DNA of 64,000 nucleotides from Bradyrhizobium sp. RP6 (GCF_003837805.1 NZ_RQIT01000013.1:1-64000), one strand, 5' to 3'. Shown: positions 47,601 through 57,158, numbered from the stretch's first letter. The notes: generated from the sequence alone by a model not told the origin. Numbers and translations: made by a program.

Positions 47601-50600
47601 GATCGTCACGGCGTCGTACGATGCCGATCCGGCCACCGACCAGGTGCCTGCGGCCACCAGCAGGTTTTCGACATCGAGCGTGGCGGTCAGTGCCGCCGTG
47701 CCGCCGCCGATCAGTTTGACCGTGTCGTTGCCGGCGCCGCCGTCGATCGAACTCGGCGCGGCGTCGTCGGTGGAGACGATGATGAGGTCGTCGCCTTCGC
47801 CGGCTTCAGCCGTGTCGCCGGCGCCAGCCAGCAGCTCGTCGTTGCCGTCGCCACCTTGCAGGGTGTCGTAGCCTTCGCCGCCGACCAGGACGTCGTCGCC
47901 CTCGCCGCCGGTCAGGGTGTCGTCACCGTCGCCGCCCGCCAGCCGGTCGTCGTCAGCGCCGCCGTCGAGCGTGTCATCGCCCGCACCGCCAAGCAGCGTG
48001 TCGTCGCCGGCGCCGCCGGACAGGGCATCATCGCCCTCGCCGCCATCGAGCTGGTCGTCGCCGCCGAGCCCGGCGAGGACGTCGTCGCCCCCGAGGCCGT
48101 TGAGGACGTCGTCACCGAGCGCGCCGGTGAGTTCGTCGTCACCGTCGTCGCCGACCAGCACCAGCGCCTCGGTTTCGAGCACCGTGTCCTGACGATAGTC
48201 GAGGTTCTGGATGCGCTCGTCGTGCGCGCGGTCGGTGTCGGCGACCTCGTAGGGCGTGTCGGAGTAGTTCGCCGCCATGTATTCGGCGAAAGCATCCTGC
48301 TCGGTGCCTTCGGCGGCGAAGTTCGCCCCCTGCCCGGCATCCGGAACCAGGTCCGGCGACAGGTTGACGACGTTGGCAAAGGCGGGATTGGCCGCGATGA
48401 AGCTCGCGAACGGATAGCCGTCGCCGCCGGTGAGCAGGAAGCTCAAGGTCACGACCCGGATCGCCATGTCGGGATCGACCACCAGTTCGCCATTGGCGAC
48501 CAGCGCCAGCACCGGATTGCCGTTGTCATCGATCAGCGCTGCCGACTGCACGCGGTTGCCGGCCGGCAAATCCTTGTCGAACGAGAACGCGATGCCGCCG
48601 ACCTGGGCGAACTGGCCCGGCGTCGCGGTCGCGGTGGTCGCCGCCACCGCGTGCTCGAGCGCCTCGAGCAGCTGATCCGCGGTCACCGTGACCATCGACA
48701 GCGCGTTGTTGAAGCGTAGCGAGTTGGCGATATCGAGCTGCGACACCTCGCCCGCTTCCTTGCCGACGCTGGTGTTCGCCAGCGGCGGGCTCTCCACCGC
48801 TTCGCCGCCGACCGCATAGACGTAGCCGATCGAGTCGCGGATGCCGCCACCATTCTTGATCGAAACCAGCACGGTCGGGTCGACCTTCTGGGCGTACCAC
48901 AGGTTCGCATCGGCGGTGAGGTCGCCGAGGTTGGTCTCTTCGGTGCGCGCCTCGCTGCGACGGCCCTCGAGATAGACGTCCGTCTTGCCGAAAGTGTTGC
49001 CGTCCTGCTCGTCGATGATGCCACCCACCGCCTGGGCGATGTCGTTGACCAGATCGCCGCGGCCGCCGTCGGCAAACGGATCGGCGTCGTCGGCATCTAC
49101 GTCGCCGTCATTGTCGACATCGACCGTGGTGTTGCCGTCATACAGCGAGGTGACCACTTCTTCCGTGCTGGCGTAGGCGCCATTGACCGCCGTGTTGGCG
49201 GTGTAAATCACGTTGCCGTCAGCATCGAAATCGACCACCAGTCGTCCGACATAGGAGTATTCGCCGGAGGTGTTGACGATCAGCGTGGTCTTGCCGTCGG
49301 CGTTCGCGGTGACGATCGGATAGGTGTCGGCAGCGGTGTCGCCGGGACGGAGCGCGTCGGTCTGGTCCGCCAGCAGCGTGTGCGAGCCGCCGGCGATGAT
49401 GACGTCGACGCCGTGCAGCAGGGGCGCCAGCGCCTTTTCAAGCGCGAGCTGCTGCAGATGGCTGACCAGGATGATCTTGTTGATGCCCTGGGCCAGCAGA
49501 CCGTCGATGGTGGGCTGCAGGATTGCCGCCAGCGCCGCCATGTCATCGACATTGTCGCCGATCACCTCGACGCCGCCGGTCGAGGAGATGCTCTGCACGA
49601 TCTGGGTGGTCGCGCCGATCACGCCGATCTTTTCGCCGTTCTCCTCGATGACCGCGGCCGGCGCGATCTTCTTGCCGATACCGGCCGTCGGCGGGAAGCC
49701 GGTGTAGGCGTCGGTATCCTGGATCGTGCCGGTGTAGACGGAGGCGAGATTGGCATCGGCCGAGAAGTCCAGATTGGCCGCGAGGTACGGGAACTGCGCG
49801 CCGGGATAGCCGGCGGTCTGCTTGATGATGTCGGCGAACGCCTTGGTCCCGGCGTCGAATTCGTGATTGCCGATCGCCGAGGCCTGCACGCCGATGATGT
49901 TCAGCATCGCCATGTCGGCGGTGCCGAAGCCGGGCGAGATGTTCAGCGTCCCGGCAGCGAGGCCGTAATAGGTCTCCAGCGCGGTTTCGTAGACCTCCTT
50001 CAGCGAGCCGTCGCTGCCGGCACTGAAGAACGGGCTGGGAATGAAATTGTCACCCGACGACAGCGTGATCGAGTTCTCGTAGGTCTCCTCGAGATAGTCG
50101 ACGATCGCCGCGAAGTTGCCGGCGCGATCGACTGCGTTCAAGCCCGCCTCGAAGTCCGATGCATGCAGGATCTGCAGCGTGTAAGCCGGGGTCGGCTCCT
50201 GCTCCCCGAGATTGAGGCCTACGATCACCGGATCGTGGTCGGACACCCGGATCGCGGAGTCGTCGTCGAAGATCGAGGTGTCGCGGCCGTAGTCGGTGTT
50301 GTAGTCGAGCGCGTCGGCCTCGTCGGCGTTGATGTGCCAGGTGGTCACGCCGGACACCTGCGCGCCGAGGCTGGCATTGGCGAAGGCGTAGTCGAGCGTG
50401 CCGGTCTGGCCGTCGAACACATAGGAATAGGCGCCGTCCTCGCGGTCCTGCAGATTCTCATAGCCCGCGCTCTCGATGAGCGCGGTCGACTGCTCCTTGG
50501 CGTAGCCGTTGAAGTCGCCGAGCAGCATCACGTCCGGATCGCCCGAGCCGGTCGGATCGCTCGCCGCCCACGCGGTCAGCGCGGTGGCGGCCAGCTCGCG

Positions 50601-53099
50601 CTGGTTCTGCCAGTTACCCTGGCCGTCACCCTGATCGGAATCGGCGCCGGAGCCGGTACCGCTCTTGGACTTGAGATGGTTGGCGATCGCCGTGAAGGTT
50701 TCGCCGGTCGCAAGCTCCTCGAAGGTCACAGCGATCGCGTTGCGGCTGGTGTTCTCGCCGTCGAACACCGCCCCGACCGTGCTCTGCCCGAGCAGGCCGC
50801 CGAGGCCGAGGCCGGGCAGGTCGGCGTCGTTGAGGATCTCGACGGTCGTACCGCCGGCAATCTTCGCCGCGGTCGTGTCGTAGATGAAGCCGACCGCGAT
50901 GGCGTCACCGCCAACGAACTGCTGGCCGGGATCGACCCAGGCATAGGTACCGGCCCCAGCCACGGCATTGAGCTGTTCGACCAGATACTTGATCGCGTTG
51001 CCGGACGATGCAGCGGAGAAGTCGTTCTCCAGCTCGGTCAGCGCCAGCACGTCGATGTCCATATCGAGGATGGTCGCGACCAGCTTTTCGGTCTGACGCG
51101 CGAACTCCGCGGCGTTGTCGGCGCCGCGCGGCGCTTCGCCGATCGCGGTGGTGCCGCCATTGTCAAGCGTCGTGAAGTAGTTCAGCACTTTGAAGCTCGC
51201 CACCTTCAGGCGGCCGCCGACGTCTTCCGGCGCATCGGTGCGCGGATTGTCGCCGGCTCCGAAGGTGTTGGCGCCATCCTCGACAGAGCGGATCCGCCAG
51301 GTCGCCCCCGAGGCGGAGTTGCCGGCCCATTGATAGTCGAGCACGCCGGTCAGGCCGGTGACGGTGTCACCCATCCGGACTGCGTCGGCGGTACCGTAGT
51401 TCGGCGTGGTGGACGTGTCGTCGTTCGGATCGAAGCCGTCGAGGTTGTTGATCGCGGCGTTCTGGACGTTCAGGCCATCGTCATACGTGATGGTGCGGGC
51501 ACCGAGCTCGACCAGATACGCCTGGTAGGCGGCGGCGTCGGGCGCGTTCTCCTGCGTGAACTGTTCGGGCCGTTCGCCCGCCGCCAGCTTGATCTCGTTG
51601 AACCGGTCGAGATTGTACTGTTCGGTGACGGTCAGGGTCTGCGGAATCGTGACCAGCATGCCTTCATAGGCTTCGAGGTCGGGCTGGTAGTCGCCGTCCT
51701 GGCTCAGCGTGGTGCCCATCGACGGCAGGTCGATCTGCACCGCCATCGTGTCGACGTCGGCCACCGCGCCGGCCTGGACGACCGAAATGTTGCTGGCGGT
51801 GAGCTCGGTCAGACCGAAATATTCGCTGATCGAGCCGGTGACGCGGACCCGGTCGCCGATCTGGACGTCGGTGGCGCCGCCGTAGACGAATATCGCCTCG
51901 GAGGTCAGCACGTTGCCGTCGGAATCGGTGGTCTCCTCCTGGAGGTAGAAGCCGTTGAGATTGCGGCCGGCGTCGGCATCGCCGTTCTGGAAGTCGCCGA
52001 CCACGATGGCTTCGACGGTCACAGTCTGGCCGACCATGGCGCTGCTGGCACCGCTGCCCTGAATCGCGCTGATCTTGGTAATGCCGACGTCGTCGTTGAC
52101 GATGGCGCCGGTCGCCGTCGCGGCGCTGCCGATCGTGGTGGTCACGTCCGCCGAATTCGAAACGTCCTGCAACGTCAGCGTGAAGTTCTCGTTCGCCTCA
52201 TTGTCGGTGTCGCCGGCGACGGTGACGGTCACGACCGCAGAGCTCTCTCCCGCCGCGATGCTGCCGCTGAAGCTGACCGGCTTGCCGCCGACATAGTCGG
52301 CCGCATCGGTCTGCGCCGAAGCCATCGTTCCCGAGAACGCGACGTCGCCCGTGGTGCCGCCGGTGCGCTCGACCGTGAACTGATAGACAGTCGGACCGCT
52401 GTTACCTTCGTCATGCGACACCGTGAGCGAATCCGGCGCAAAGGCGACGTGCTGAGCTTCGATCGACGATCCGGACGAACTGGTGACGCGGATGTCGTCG
52501 ATGCCGACCCACTCGTCATTGCCGACGGCGTTGGTGGTGAGAATGCGGACCTGGATGTCGTTGCGGCCGTCGACGTCGGCAGGCAGCAGCAGATCGAACG
52601 GCGTCACCTGGGTCGCGGCACCGCCGGTGGTGACGTCGGCGGCGTAACCGCTCGGAACGTTGGTCCACGCCCCGCTCGACCCGAGCCGGTACTGCACGTT
52701 GATCTGCTGCGCGGCGTCGTCCGTGCTGGCGTCGAGGTCGCGTGCGTTGAAGCTCAGCCGGACATCTTTGCGGCCGGTGGCGTCGAGATGGATCACGAGG
52801 CTGGGAGCATCCGCACTGTTCGAGCCGTTCAGCGCCACCGTCGGGTTGGCGATCTGGAATTCGGCCACACCGCCGTTGGTGATGGCGGTGTTGGTCTGGT
52901 TGGCGACGACGTCGACATCTCCCGACGACGATCCGGTCGCCGTACGCGCGTCCACCCCGGTGGCCGAAACGACATCGTTGCCGAGATAGCCGACGATCGA
53001 TGCGACCCCCGACCAGTCATCGTTGGTCGTGATAAGGCCGGTATTGGACCAATCCTGCAGGAAATCGCCATTCGCCAGGACATGAGGGGTCGTCGACAT
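44604..53099 (-). CDS. Giant RTX protein: extracellular nuclease plus 5'-nucleotidase
   Basis: A 2831-residue secreted protein. Order: jelly-roll-like N-terminus (1-205); Calx-beta domain (215-337); OB-fold of ExeM/NucH nucleases (340-445); endonuclease/exonuclease/phosphatase domain (630-965) with TELEND, NHLKS, GDFNGY and SDHDP; metallophosphatase (973-1290) with SSGDNF, GNHEFD and GGSHT; 5'-nucleotidase C-terminal domain (1370-1560) with NGGGIRDS and GQFAQVGG; RTX repeats (1650-1790); a beta-helix-like stretch (1800-2330); RTX repeats (2330-2775); and a T1SS-type C-terminus ending in DDFRFV. It should cut DNA and release phosphate from the nucleotides outside the cell. Divergent from type I secretion genes. 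Confidence 0.9.
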   Translation of the reverse strand: MSTTPHVLANGDFLQDWSNTGLITTNDDWSGVASIVGYLGNDVVSATGVDARTATGSSSGDVDVVANQTNTAITNGGVAEFQIANPTVALNGSNSADAPSLVIHLDATGRKDVRLSFNARDLDASTDDAAQQINVQYRLGSSGAWTNVPSGYAADVTTGGAATQVTPFDLLLPADVDGRNDIQVRILTTNAVGNDEWVGIDDIRVTSSSGSSIEAQHVAFAPDSLTVSHDEGNSGPTVYQFTVERTGGTTGDVAFSGTMASAQTDAADYVGGKPVSFSGSIAAGESSAVVTVTVAGDTDNEANENFTLTLQDVSNSADVTTTIGSAATATGAIVNDDVGITKISAIQGSGASSAMVGQTVTVEAIVVGDFQNGDADAGRNLNGFYLQEETTDSDGNVLTSEAIFVYGGATDVQIGDRVRVTGSISEYFGLTELTASNISVVQAGAVADVDTMAVQIDLPSMGTTLSQDGDYQPDLEAYEGMLVTIPQTLTVTEQYNLDRFNEIKLAAGERPEQFTQENAPDAAAYQAYLVELGARTITYDDGLNVQNAAINNLDGFDPNDDTSTTPNYGTADAVRMGDTVTGLTGVLDYQWAGNSASGATWRIRSVEDGANTFGAGDNPRTDAPEDVGGRLKVASFKVLNYFTTLDNGGTTAIGEAPRGADNAAEFARQTEKLVATILDMDIDVLALTELENDFSAASSGNAIKYLVEQLNAVAGAGTYAWVDPGQQFVGGDAIAVGFIYDTTAAKIAGGTTVEILNDADLPGLGLGGLLGQSTVGAVFDGENTSRNAIAVTFEELATGETFTAIANHLKSKSGTGSGADSDQGDGQGNWQNQRELAATALTAWAASDPTGSGDPDVMLLGDFNGYAKEQSTALIESAGYENLQDREDGAYSYVFDGQTGTLDYAFANASLGAQVSGVTTWHINADEADALDYNTDYGRDTSIFDDDSAIRVSDHDPVIVGLNLGEQEPTPAYTLQILHASDFEAGLNAVDRAGNFAAIVDYLEETYENSITLSSGDNFIPSPFFSAGSDGSLKEVYETALETYYGLAAGTLNISPGFGTADMAMLNIIGVQASAIGNHEFDAGTKAFADIIKQTAGYPGAQFPYLAANLDFSADANLASVYTGTIQDTDAYTGFPPTAGIGKKIAPAAVIEENGEKIGVIGATTQIVQSISSTGGVEVIGDNVDDMAALAAILQPTIDGLLAQGINKIILVSHLQQLALEKALAPLLHGVDVIIAGGSHTLLADQTDALRPGDTAADTYPIVTANADGKTTLIVNTSGEYSYVGRLVVDFDADGNVIYTANTAVNGAYASTEEVVTSLYDGNTTVDVDNDGDVDADDADPFADGGRGDLVNDIAQAVGGIIDEQDGNTFGKTDVYLEGRRSEARTEETNLGDLTADANLWYAQKVDPTVLVSIKNGGGIRDSIGYVYAVGGEAVESPPLANTSVGKEAGEVSQLDIANSLRFNNALSMVTVTADQLLEALEHAVAATTATATPGQFAQVGGIAFSFDKDLPAGNRVQSAALIDDNGNPVLALVANGELVVDPDMAIRVVTLSFLLTGGDGYPFASFIAANPAFANVVNLSPDLVPDAGQGANFAAEGTEQDAFAEYMAANYSDTPYEVADTDRAHDERIQNLDYRQDTVLETEALVLVGDDGDDELTGALGDDVLNGLGGDDVLAGLGGDDQLDGGEGDDALSGGAGDDTLLGGAGDDTLDGGADDDRLAGGDGDDTLTGGEGDDVLVGGEGYDTLQGGDGNDELLAGAGDTAEAGEGDDLIIVSTDDAAPSSIDGGAGNDTVKLIGGGTAALTATLDVENLLVAAGTWSVAGSASYDAVTIQGGATLASSLVVDNNDHVAIEAGGALSVSGNAVVWQGGGNAVIDNAGEITGSTRALTTTAGATGSVTLNNQAGGVVRGALTPERAGHADATIIVNNAGVIEASGRVLDFRTFDNNGASAVINNLAGGVIRQHGSDTDVIRPGTNGVVNNWGTITTDPTFVGGGDLIDFQSDTGGKVNNYASGWMEASRHAVTGDNAVTILNLGTMIGRNGSAVNLDTDGTEAQRAFITNHGVMEGRSAELSDSDGDAIDVDGLVQIVNYGKISGLGADGYHDGEPNVSEAIAIGGGSIVNNAGGEIYGYGRAVQVDNSSNANALGVTTIVNHGLIKGDGHGPEGVTPEDAERFDLRGDEAINLVGTYADSLTNSATGQIVGGVSMGGGSDTLSNDGSITATGGSAVNMGEGDDLIVNRAIITGDVLLGAGADELINQSSGVITGDVSFGDGNDRLGNTGKIVGKVDLGAGDDFVNIWIGSDIQGQILLGNGNDILISNDWISTNMEIDGGAGNDEIYTSFGNDTIHGGEGNDRIYANQGNDTVYGDAGNDEIYGNDGDDLIIGGAGDDTIDGGAGADIAAFSGAIDGYAITLNDGGSIMVVDHVGQDGTDTLSNIESLGFSDGYWNLVIGTNGSDTIVGGIGNDLVFGGAGDDIFIGGHGLDRYDGGDGVDTIDYSHILFELTIDLESGLAYYPGYLPGADHLAGIENAVGTVFGDTLIGSAGANTLNGGLGDDLLIGGAGDDVLLGGLGDDVLRGGAGDDTIDGGCGQDILDLSDATGAVTINLVSGTATGAGIGTDHFSGIEGFVLGAGADHLTGGNGADMLDGGAGNDVIAGGAGNDTLRGGDGDDGVDGGSGNDMIEGGVGKDTLKGGSGVDVVSGGDGDDNIDGGSENDTLNGGAGNDTIKGGSGADILAGDAGNDILSGGSGADVFMFAAGFGKDTVTDFATTGASADVLQFSSSLFADFTEMMSHTAQVGNNVVLTLDADNTVTLANLQMASLSADDFRFV

Positions 53100-53184
53100 G
53101 TATCGCCACTCCAGCGCTCGAGAGAAGACGTCGCGGATCGCCGCCTCACGGCATGCGTAAGGGCGCGGTCCAGACGGCCGATGG

Positions 53185-53240
53185 TTAACGGATCGTTAAT
53201 GCGCGTTGATAGAACGCCGACGACAACAGATCGGTGACTG
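53185..53240 (-). promoter_or_regulatory. Putative PhoB-dependent promoter of the RTX gene
   Basis: On the minus strand CAGTCACCGATCTGTTGT (53240 to 53223) is two 7-mers, CAGTCAC and CTGTTGT, 4 bases apart. Eleven bases later is TATCAA (53211 to 53206), a -10-like hexamer. TTAACG-GAT-CGTTAA (53185-53199), a perfect short palindrome, sits at the expected transcription start and might be an operator. The leader would be about 100 nt. Confidence 0.45.
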
Positions 53241-53600
53241 CTTCTTAACGGGCCGGTGAAGTCGCGACACGAAAAGTCGGGCGAAGACCGAGCGAACCAA
53301 CGAACTCGTCTTGCGACGTGCGACGCGCTCGACCTCTCGGCCGGCAGCAATCGCCAATGAGTTATCGAGCCAAAGCTCGATCAGCTCGCCGCGAGGAGCG
53401 ACCACGCCAGGTTTCGAGTGCCGGCCTGCGCGGCCGAACTTTCGAACCAAAGCGGCGTTTCGTCGCAGGGTGTCGCGGCCTCGCTGCCATGGGCCCGCGG
53501 TTACGCACACCGCGCTTTGTCATGTGCCTGACGTTGAACCTCGCTAACGAACGCCGACCGTCCGACCGTGACGGTCCGACGTCGTTTTGAATTGAGTAAC
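53241..53600. other. Divergent control region between RTX and T1SS genes
   Basis: No gene is supported. TTGTCATGTGCCTGACGT at 53517-53534 has the 7-4-7 spacing of a Pho box in the plus orientation, 67 bp before the ABC gene, but is followed by a poor -10. GACCGT-G-ACGGTC occurs at 53564-53576. Confidence 0.35.
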
Positions 53601-55379
53601 ATGACCGCAACAACGTCCTCCGCGTCGACTCCCACTTCCGGCGATCTCGCGTCGGTCGCGATCGCCTCCTGCAGAACGGCCTTTCTGACGGTGGGACTGT
53701 TCTCGGCGGTGCTCAATCTGCTGATGCTCACCGGCTCGATCTACATGCTGCAGGTATATGACCGGGTCATTCCATCGCACAGCATTCCGACCTTGATCGC
53801 GCTGTCGATCGCGGTGGCGGCGGCGTATGCGATGCAGGGGCTGTTCGATCTGTTGCGTCAGCGCATTCTGACCCGAATCGGATCAGCGCTGCACGCGGCG
53901 CTGTGGCAACCGGTCGTCTGCAACATCCTGCGCGGGCCGCTGCGCGGCGGCGGCGCAAATCGCGGCCTGCAATTGTCCCATGATCTGGACTCGGTCCGAT
54001 CGTTCCTGTCCGGGCTCGGCCCGACGACCTTGTTCGACTTGCCGTGGATGCCGCTGTATCTCGCCGGCTGCTTTCTCCTGCATCCTTATCTCGGCTGGAC
54101 GCTGGTCGTGGGCGCGGTGCTGCTGTTCGGGATCGCGCTGCTCACCGAGGTGCTGACGCGGGCACCGACCCGGGACGCGTCGCGTGCCGGCGCAATCCGC
54201 GGCGTTCAGCTTGAAGCCGGTCGGCGCAACGCCGAAATCGTAGCCGCGCTGGGGATGGAGCAGCGGTTGATCGACCGGATCGGCGCCGCCAACGACGATC
54301 TCGTCGCCGCCCAGCAGCGCAACGCCGATATCGCCGGATCGCTCGGCGCGTTGTCGAAGGCGCTGCGCTTCATGCTGCAATCGGCGCTGCTCGGCCTCGG
54401 CGCCTATCTCGTGATCGAAGGGCTGGCCAGCGGCGGCGTGATGATCGCCGCGTCGATCATGGGCAGCCGCGCGCTCGCGCCGGTGGAACTGGCGATCTCC
54501 ATCTGGCGTCCGTTCCTCGGCGCGCGACAGGCGGGCCAACGGCTCCGCGCCGCTCTCCGCAACGGCGACGCCCCGAACCCCGACGTCGCGCCCGAACGCG
54601 CCGCCCATCGGCTCACGGTCGAGCAGGTAACGATCGCCGCCCCCGGCGGCACCGCCGCGATCGTGCACAACGCCTCGTTCACACTTGAAGCCGGCCAGGC
54701 GGTCGGAATCATTGGCCCCTCAGCCGCCGGAAAATCGACGCTGGCGCGGGCGCTGGTCGGGATCTGGCCGATCGCACGCGGCGAGATCCGCCTTGATGGC
54801 GCCACCCTCGACCAGTGGCCGGCAGAAATTCGTGGCGGCATGATCGGCTATCTGCCGCAGGACGTCGAATTGTTCGACGGAACGGTAGCGGAAAACATCG
54901 CACGTTTCGATCCGGAGATCGACGAGACGACGGTGATCGCCGCGGCGAAGGCGGCAGGCGCCTACGAGATGATCCTGAAGCTGCCGAAGGGGTTCGAGAT
55001 GCGGATCGGCGAAGCCGGCACCACCCTGTCGGGCGGCCAGCGGCAACGGATCGCGTTGGCGCGCGCGCTCTACAAGGATCCGTTCATGGTGGTGCTCGAC
55101 GAGCCGAACGCCAGCCTGGACGCCGAAGGGGACGCCGCGCTGACCGACGCCATCCGGCGTGTCCGGGCTCGCGGCGGCATTGCCGTCATCATTGCGCATC
55201 GGCCGGCGGCGCTCGCCGCGGTCGACCTCGTGCTGACGCTGGCGACCGGCCAGGTGCAGGCGTTCGGCCCGAAGGACGAAGTGCTGCGCAAATCGCTTGC
55301 CGCTCATCCGGCGCCGGGCGGCGCGGCGCTGCAGGCGGTGCCCGATGCGCGCTCGGTTCCGGCCGCAGCCGCCAGTTGA
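53601..55379 (+). CDS. Type I secretion ABC transporter (PrtD-like)
   Basis: A 592-residue inner-membrane ABC exporter. Residues 30-320 form the transmembrane domain (LFSAVLNLLMLTGSIYMLQVYDRVIPSHSIPTL is characteristic of PrtD/HasD-type exporters), and the nucleotide-binding domain has Walker A GPSAAGKST (about 372), signature LSGGQRQR (about 476) and Walker B MVVLDEPNASLD. No C39 peptidase domain. It is divergent from the RTX gene, its probable substrate. The ATG at 53601 is preferred to a GTG at 53568. Confidence 0.92.
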   Translation: MTATTSSASTPTSGDLASVAIASCRTAFLTVGLFSAVLNLLMLTGSIYMLQVYDRVIPSHSIPTLIALSIAVAAAYAMQGLFDLLRQRILTRIGSALHAALWQPVVCNILRGPLRGGGANRGLQLSHDLDSVRSFLSGLGPTTLFDLPWMPLYLAGCFLLHPYLGWTLVVGAVLLFGIALLTEVLTRAPTRDASRAGAIRGVQLEAGRRNAEIVAALGMEQRLIDRIGAANDDLVAAQQRNADIAGSLGALSKALRFMLQSALLGLGAYLVIEGLASGGVMIAASIMGSRALAPVELAISIWRPFLGARQAGQRLRAALRNGDAPNPDVAPERAAHRLTVEQVTIAAPGGTAAIVHNASFTLEAGQAVGIIGPSAAGKSTLARALVGIWPIARGEIRLDGATLDQWPAEIRGGMIGYLPQDVELFDGTVAENIARFDPEIDETTVIAAAKAAGAYEMILKLPKGFEMRIGEAGTTLSGGQRQRIALARALYKDPFMVVLDEPNASLDAEGDAALTDAIRRVRARGGIAVIIAHRPAALAAVDLVLTLATGQVQAFGPKDEVLRKSLAAHPAPGGAALQAVPDARSVPAAAAS

Positions 55380-55389
55380 GGACATCCAT

Positions 55390-56712
55390 ATGACCGCACT
55401 CCGCACGCCCGAAACTCGTCGCAGCGATCCGTTTCGCGATATCCGGCGCGCCACCGGATTAGGAATCGGCACGCTGGCGATCGTGGTGTCCACCGCCGGC
55501 GTTTGGGCGATGACCGCGCCGCTCGCCAGCGCCGTGATCGCGCCGGCGCAGGTGGTGGTCGACAGCAACGTCCGCCGGGTTCAGCACCCGACCGGCGGCG
55601 TGGTCGCCGAAATCTACGTCAACGACGGCGATCAGGTTCGGGCCGGCGACATGCTGGTCCGCCTCGACGAGACGCTGTCGCGCGCCAACCTTGCGCTGAT
55701 CGAAAATCAGCTCAACCAGCTTGGGGTGCGTCGCGCCCGGCTGCAGTCCGAACAGAACGGCCGCGACGCGGTGGCGCTGCCCGGCGAGATCGCCGCACGC
55801 AGCGCCATTGGCGCGATCGCGGAGATGATCGAGGGCGAGACGACGCTGTTCGCCCGGCGGCGCGAGGCGATCAGCGGCCAGCAATCGCAGCTGCGCGAAC
55901 GCAAGGCGCAGATCGCGGACGAGATCCGCGGCCTGGACGCGCAGATCGCGTCGAAGCGCGAACAGATCCGCTGGATCGACACCGAGTTGGAGGGCGTCCG
56001 CCAGCTGTACGAAAAGCGCCTGGTGCCCTATGCGCGCCTCACTGCGCTCGAGCGCGAGGCCTCCCGCCTGACCGGCGAGGAAGGCCAGCTGATCGCCGAG
56101 ATCGCACGCGCCAAGGGCCGGATCACCGAAACCGAACTGCAGATCATCCAGCTGGTTCAGGACCAGCGCCGCGAGGTCGCGACCGAACTGCGCGAGGTCG
56201 AGACCAAGCTTGCCGATCTCGGCGAACGCCGCATCGCCGCGCTGGACCAGCTCGATCGCGTGGTATTGCGCGCGCCGCAAGACGGTCTGATCCACCAGAA
56301 GTCGGTCTTCACCGTCGGTGGCGTGATCACCGCGGGCGAACAGCTGATGCTGATCGTGCCGAAGGATTCGCTTGTGGTCGAGGCCCGGGTCGATCCACAA
56401 ATGATCGACCGGATCAAGGTCGGGCAATCCGCCAAGCTCCGCTTCAGTGCGTTCGACGCCGCCGTGACCCCCGAGCTCGACGGCACGCTGACGCGGATCG
56501 CCGCCGACCTAACCAAAGACCCGCAGTCCGGCGTGGCTTACTACGTCGCCCGCATCAGCCTCGACGCGAGCGAACTCGCCAAGCTCGACGGCAAGGCTTT
56601 GGTGCCCGGCATGCCGGTTGAAGCGTTCATCCAGAACGGCGTGCGGACGGCGATCGCCTACCTGCGCAAGCCGCTGGAAGATCAGCTCGCCCGTGCGCTG
56701 CGGCAGAAGTAG
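55390..56712 (+). CDS. Type I secretion membrane fusion protein (HlyD/PrtE-like)
   Basis: A 440-residue periplasmic adaptor: cytoplasmic start, one membrane helix (about 20-45, LGIGTLAIVVSTAGVWAMTAPLASAVIAPAQV), a lipoyl half-motif (VQHPTGGVVAEIYVNDGDQVRAGDMLVRLD), a long coiled coil (about 100-290), and the second lipoyl/beta-barrel part (LRAPQDGLIHQKSVFTVGGVITAGEQLM). The ATG at 55390 is 8 bp after the ABC gene stop, with GAGGA. No TolC-like outer-membrane channel is encoded in the window. Confidence 0.92.
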   Translation: MTALRTPETRRSDPFRDIRRATGLGIGTLAIVVSTAGVWAMTAPLASAVIAPAQVVVDSNVRRVQHPTGGVVAEIYVNDGDQVRAGDMLVRLDETLSRANLALIENQLNQLGVRRARLQSEQNGRDAVALPGEIAARSAIGAIAEMIEGETTLFARRREAISGQQSQLRERKAQIADEIRGLDAQIASKREQIRWIDTELEGVRQLYEKRLVPYARLTALEREASRLTGEEGQLIAEIARAKGRITETELQIIQLVQDQRREVATELREVETKLADLGERRIAALDQLDRVVLRAPQDGLIHQKSVFTVGGVITAGEQLMLIVPKDSLVVEARVDPQMIDRIKVGQSAKLRFSAFDAAVTPELDGTLTRIAADLTKDPQSGVAYYVARISLDASELAKLDGKALVPGMPVEAFIQNGVRTAIAYLRKPLEDQLARALRQK

Positions 56713-57158
56713 TCGAAGTCCCTATCGCCATCGTTGTTCAGCATGCGGCCATATTGCCGCCGGCACGATATTCCGACTTTCGAAGCCGTTTGATCTTTCG
56801 GATCCTCGCCAATCGAGCAGGCGTGGTGTGCTGATGTTGCCTGAGTCTGCCTCTGGTCCATCGGCGAAGCTGCGGCTCGCCCCCTTGAGGTCTGCCTCGC
56901 AGGGTCTAGCGACTGGAATTGCTCGCGTTGAGCTTTTCTTAAAGTGCACTCGACAGACCTTCCGATACCTGTCTGATCCAGCAAACGGTTCGCCGTTACC
57001 GGTCTGTCCAGATGCAGCCCAAGATTTTGGGAGCCACCCAGCTGTTCTGGAGTTGGCGCGCCATGTGAAGCGGTTCATATTACGATCCCCGTTGGTTCGA
57101 TTACTCTGATTGCGGAAGTCGCGGTGCAAATCTCTTTGCTTGCTTAAAGGAGATTGCA
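56713..57158. other. 446-bp region without recognised gene
   Basis: Frames on both strands lack family resemblance and good starts. A promoter for the exported protein gene at 57159 should lie near its 3' end, but no motif is clear apart from the AAAGGAG ribosome-binding site at 57146-57152. Confidence 0.4.

Noticed and set aside
44800..48200. Short-period DNA repetition resembling a tandem or CRISPR-like array
   Set aside because: The periodicity is that of GGxGxD RTX codons in one frame; there are no constant repeats with variable spacers.
46611..48719. 702-codon plus-strand frame opposite the RTX repeats
   Set aside because: It mirrors the RTX and beta-helix coding repeats and is dominated by Asp, Val, Ala and Arg without motifs.
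49380..53237. 1285-codon open frame on the plus strand opposite the RTX gene
   Set aside because: It is a shadow of GC-rich codons and repeats of the RTX gene; its translation is low-complexity and has no domain pattern.
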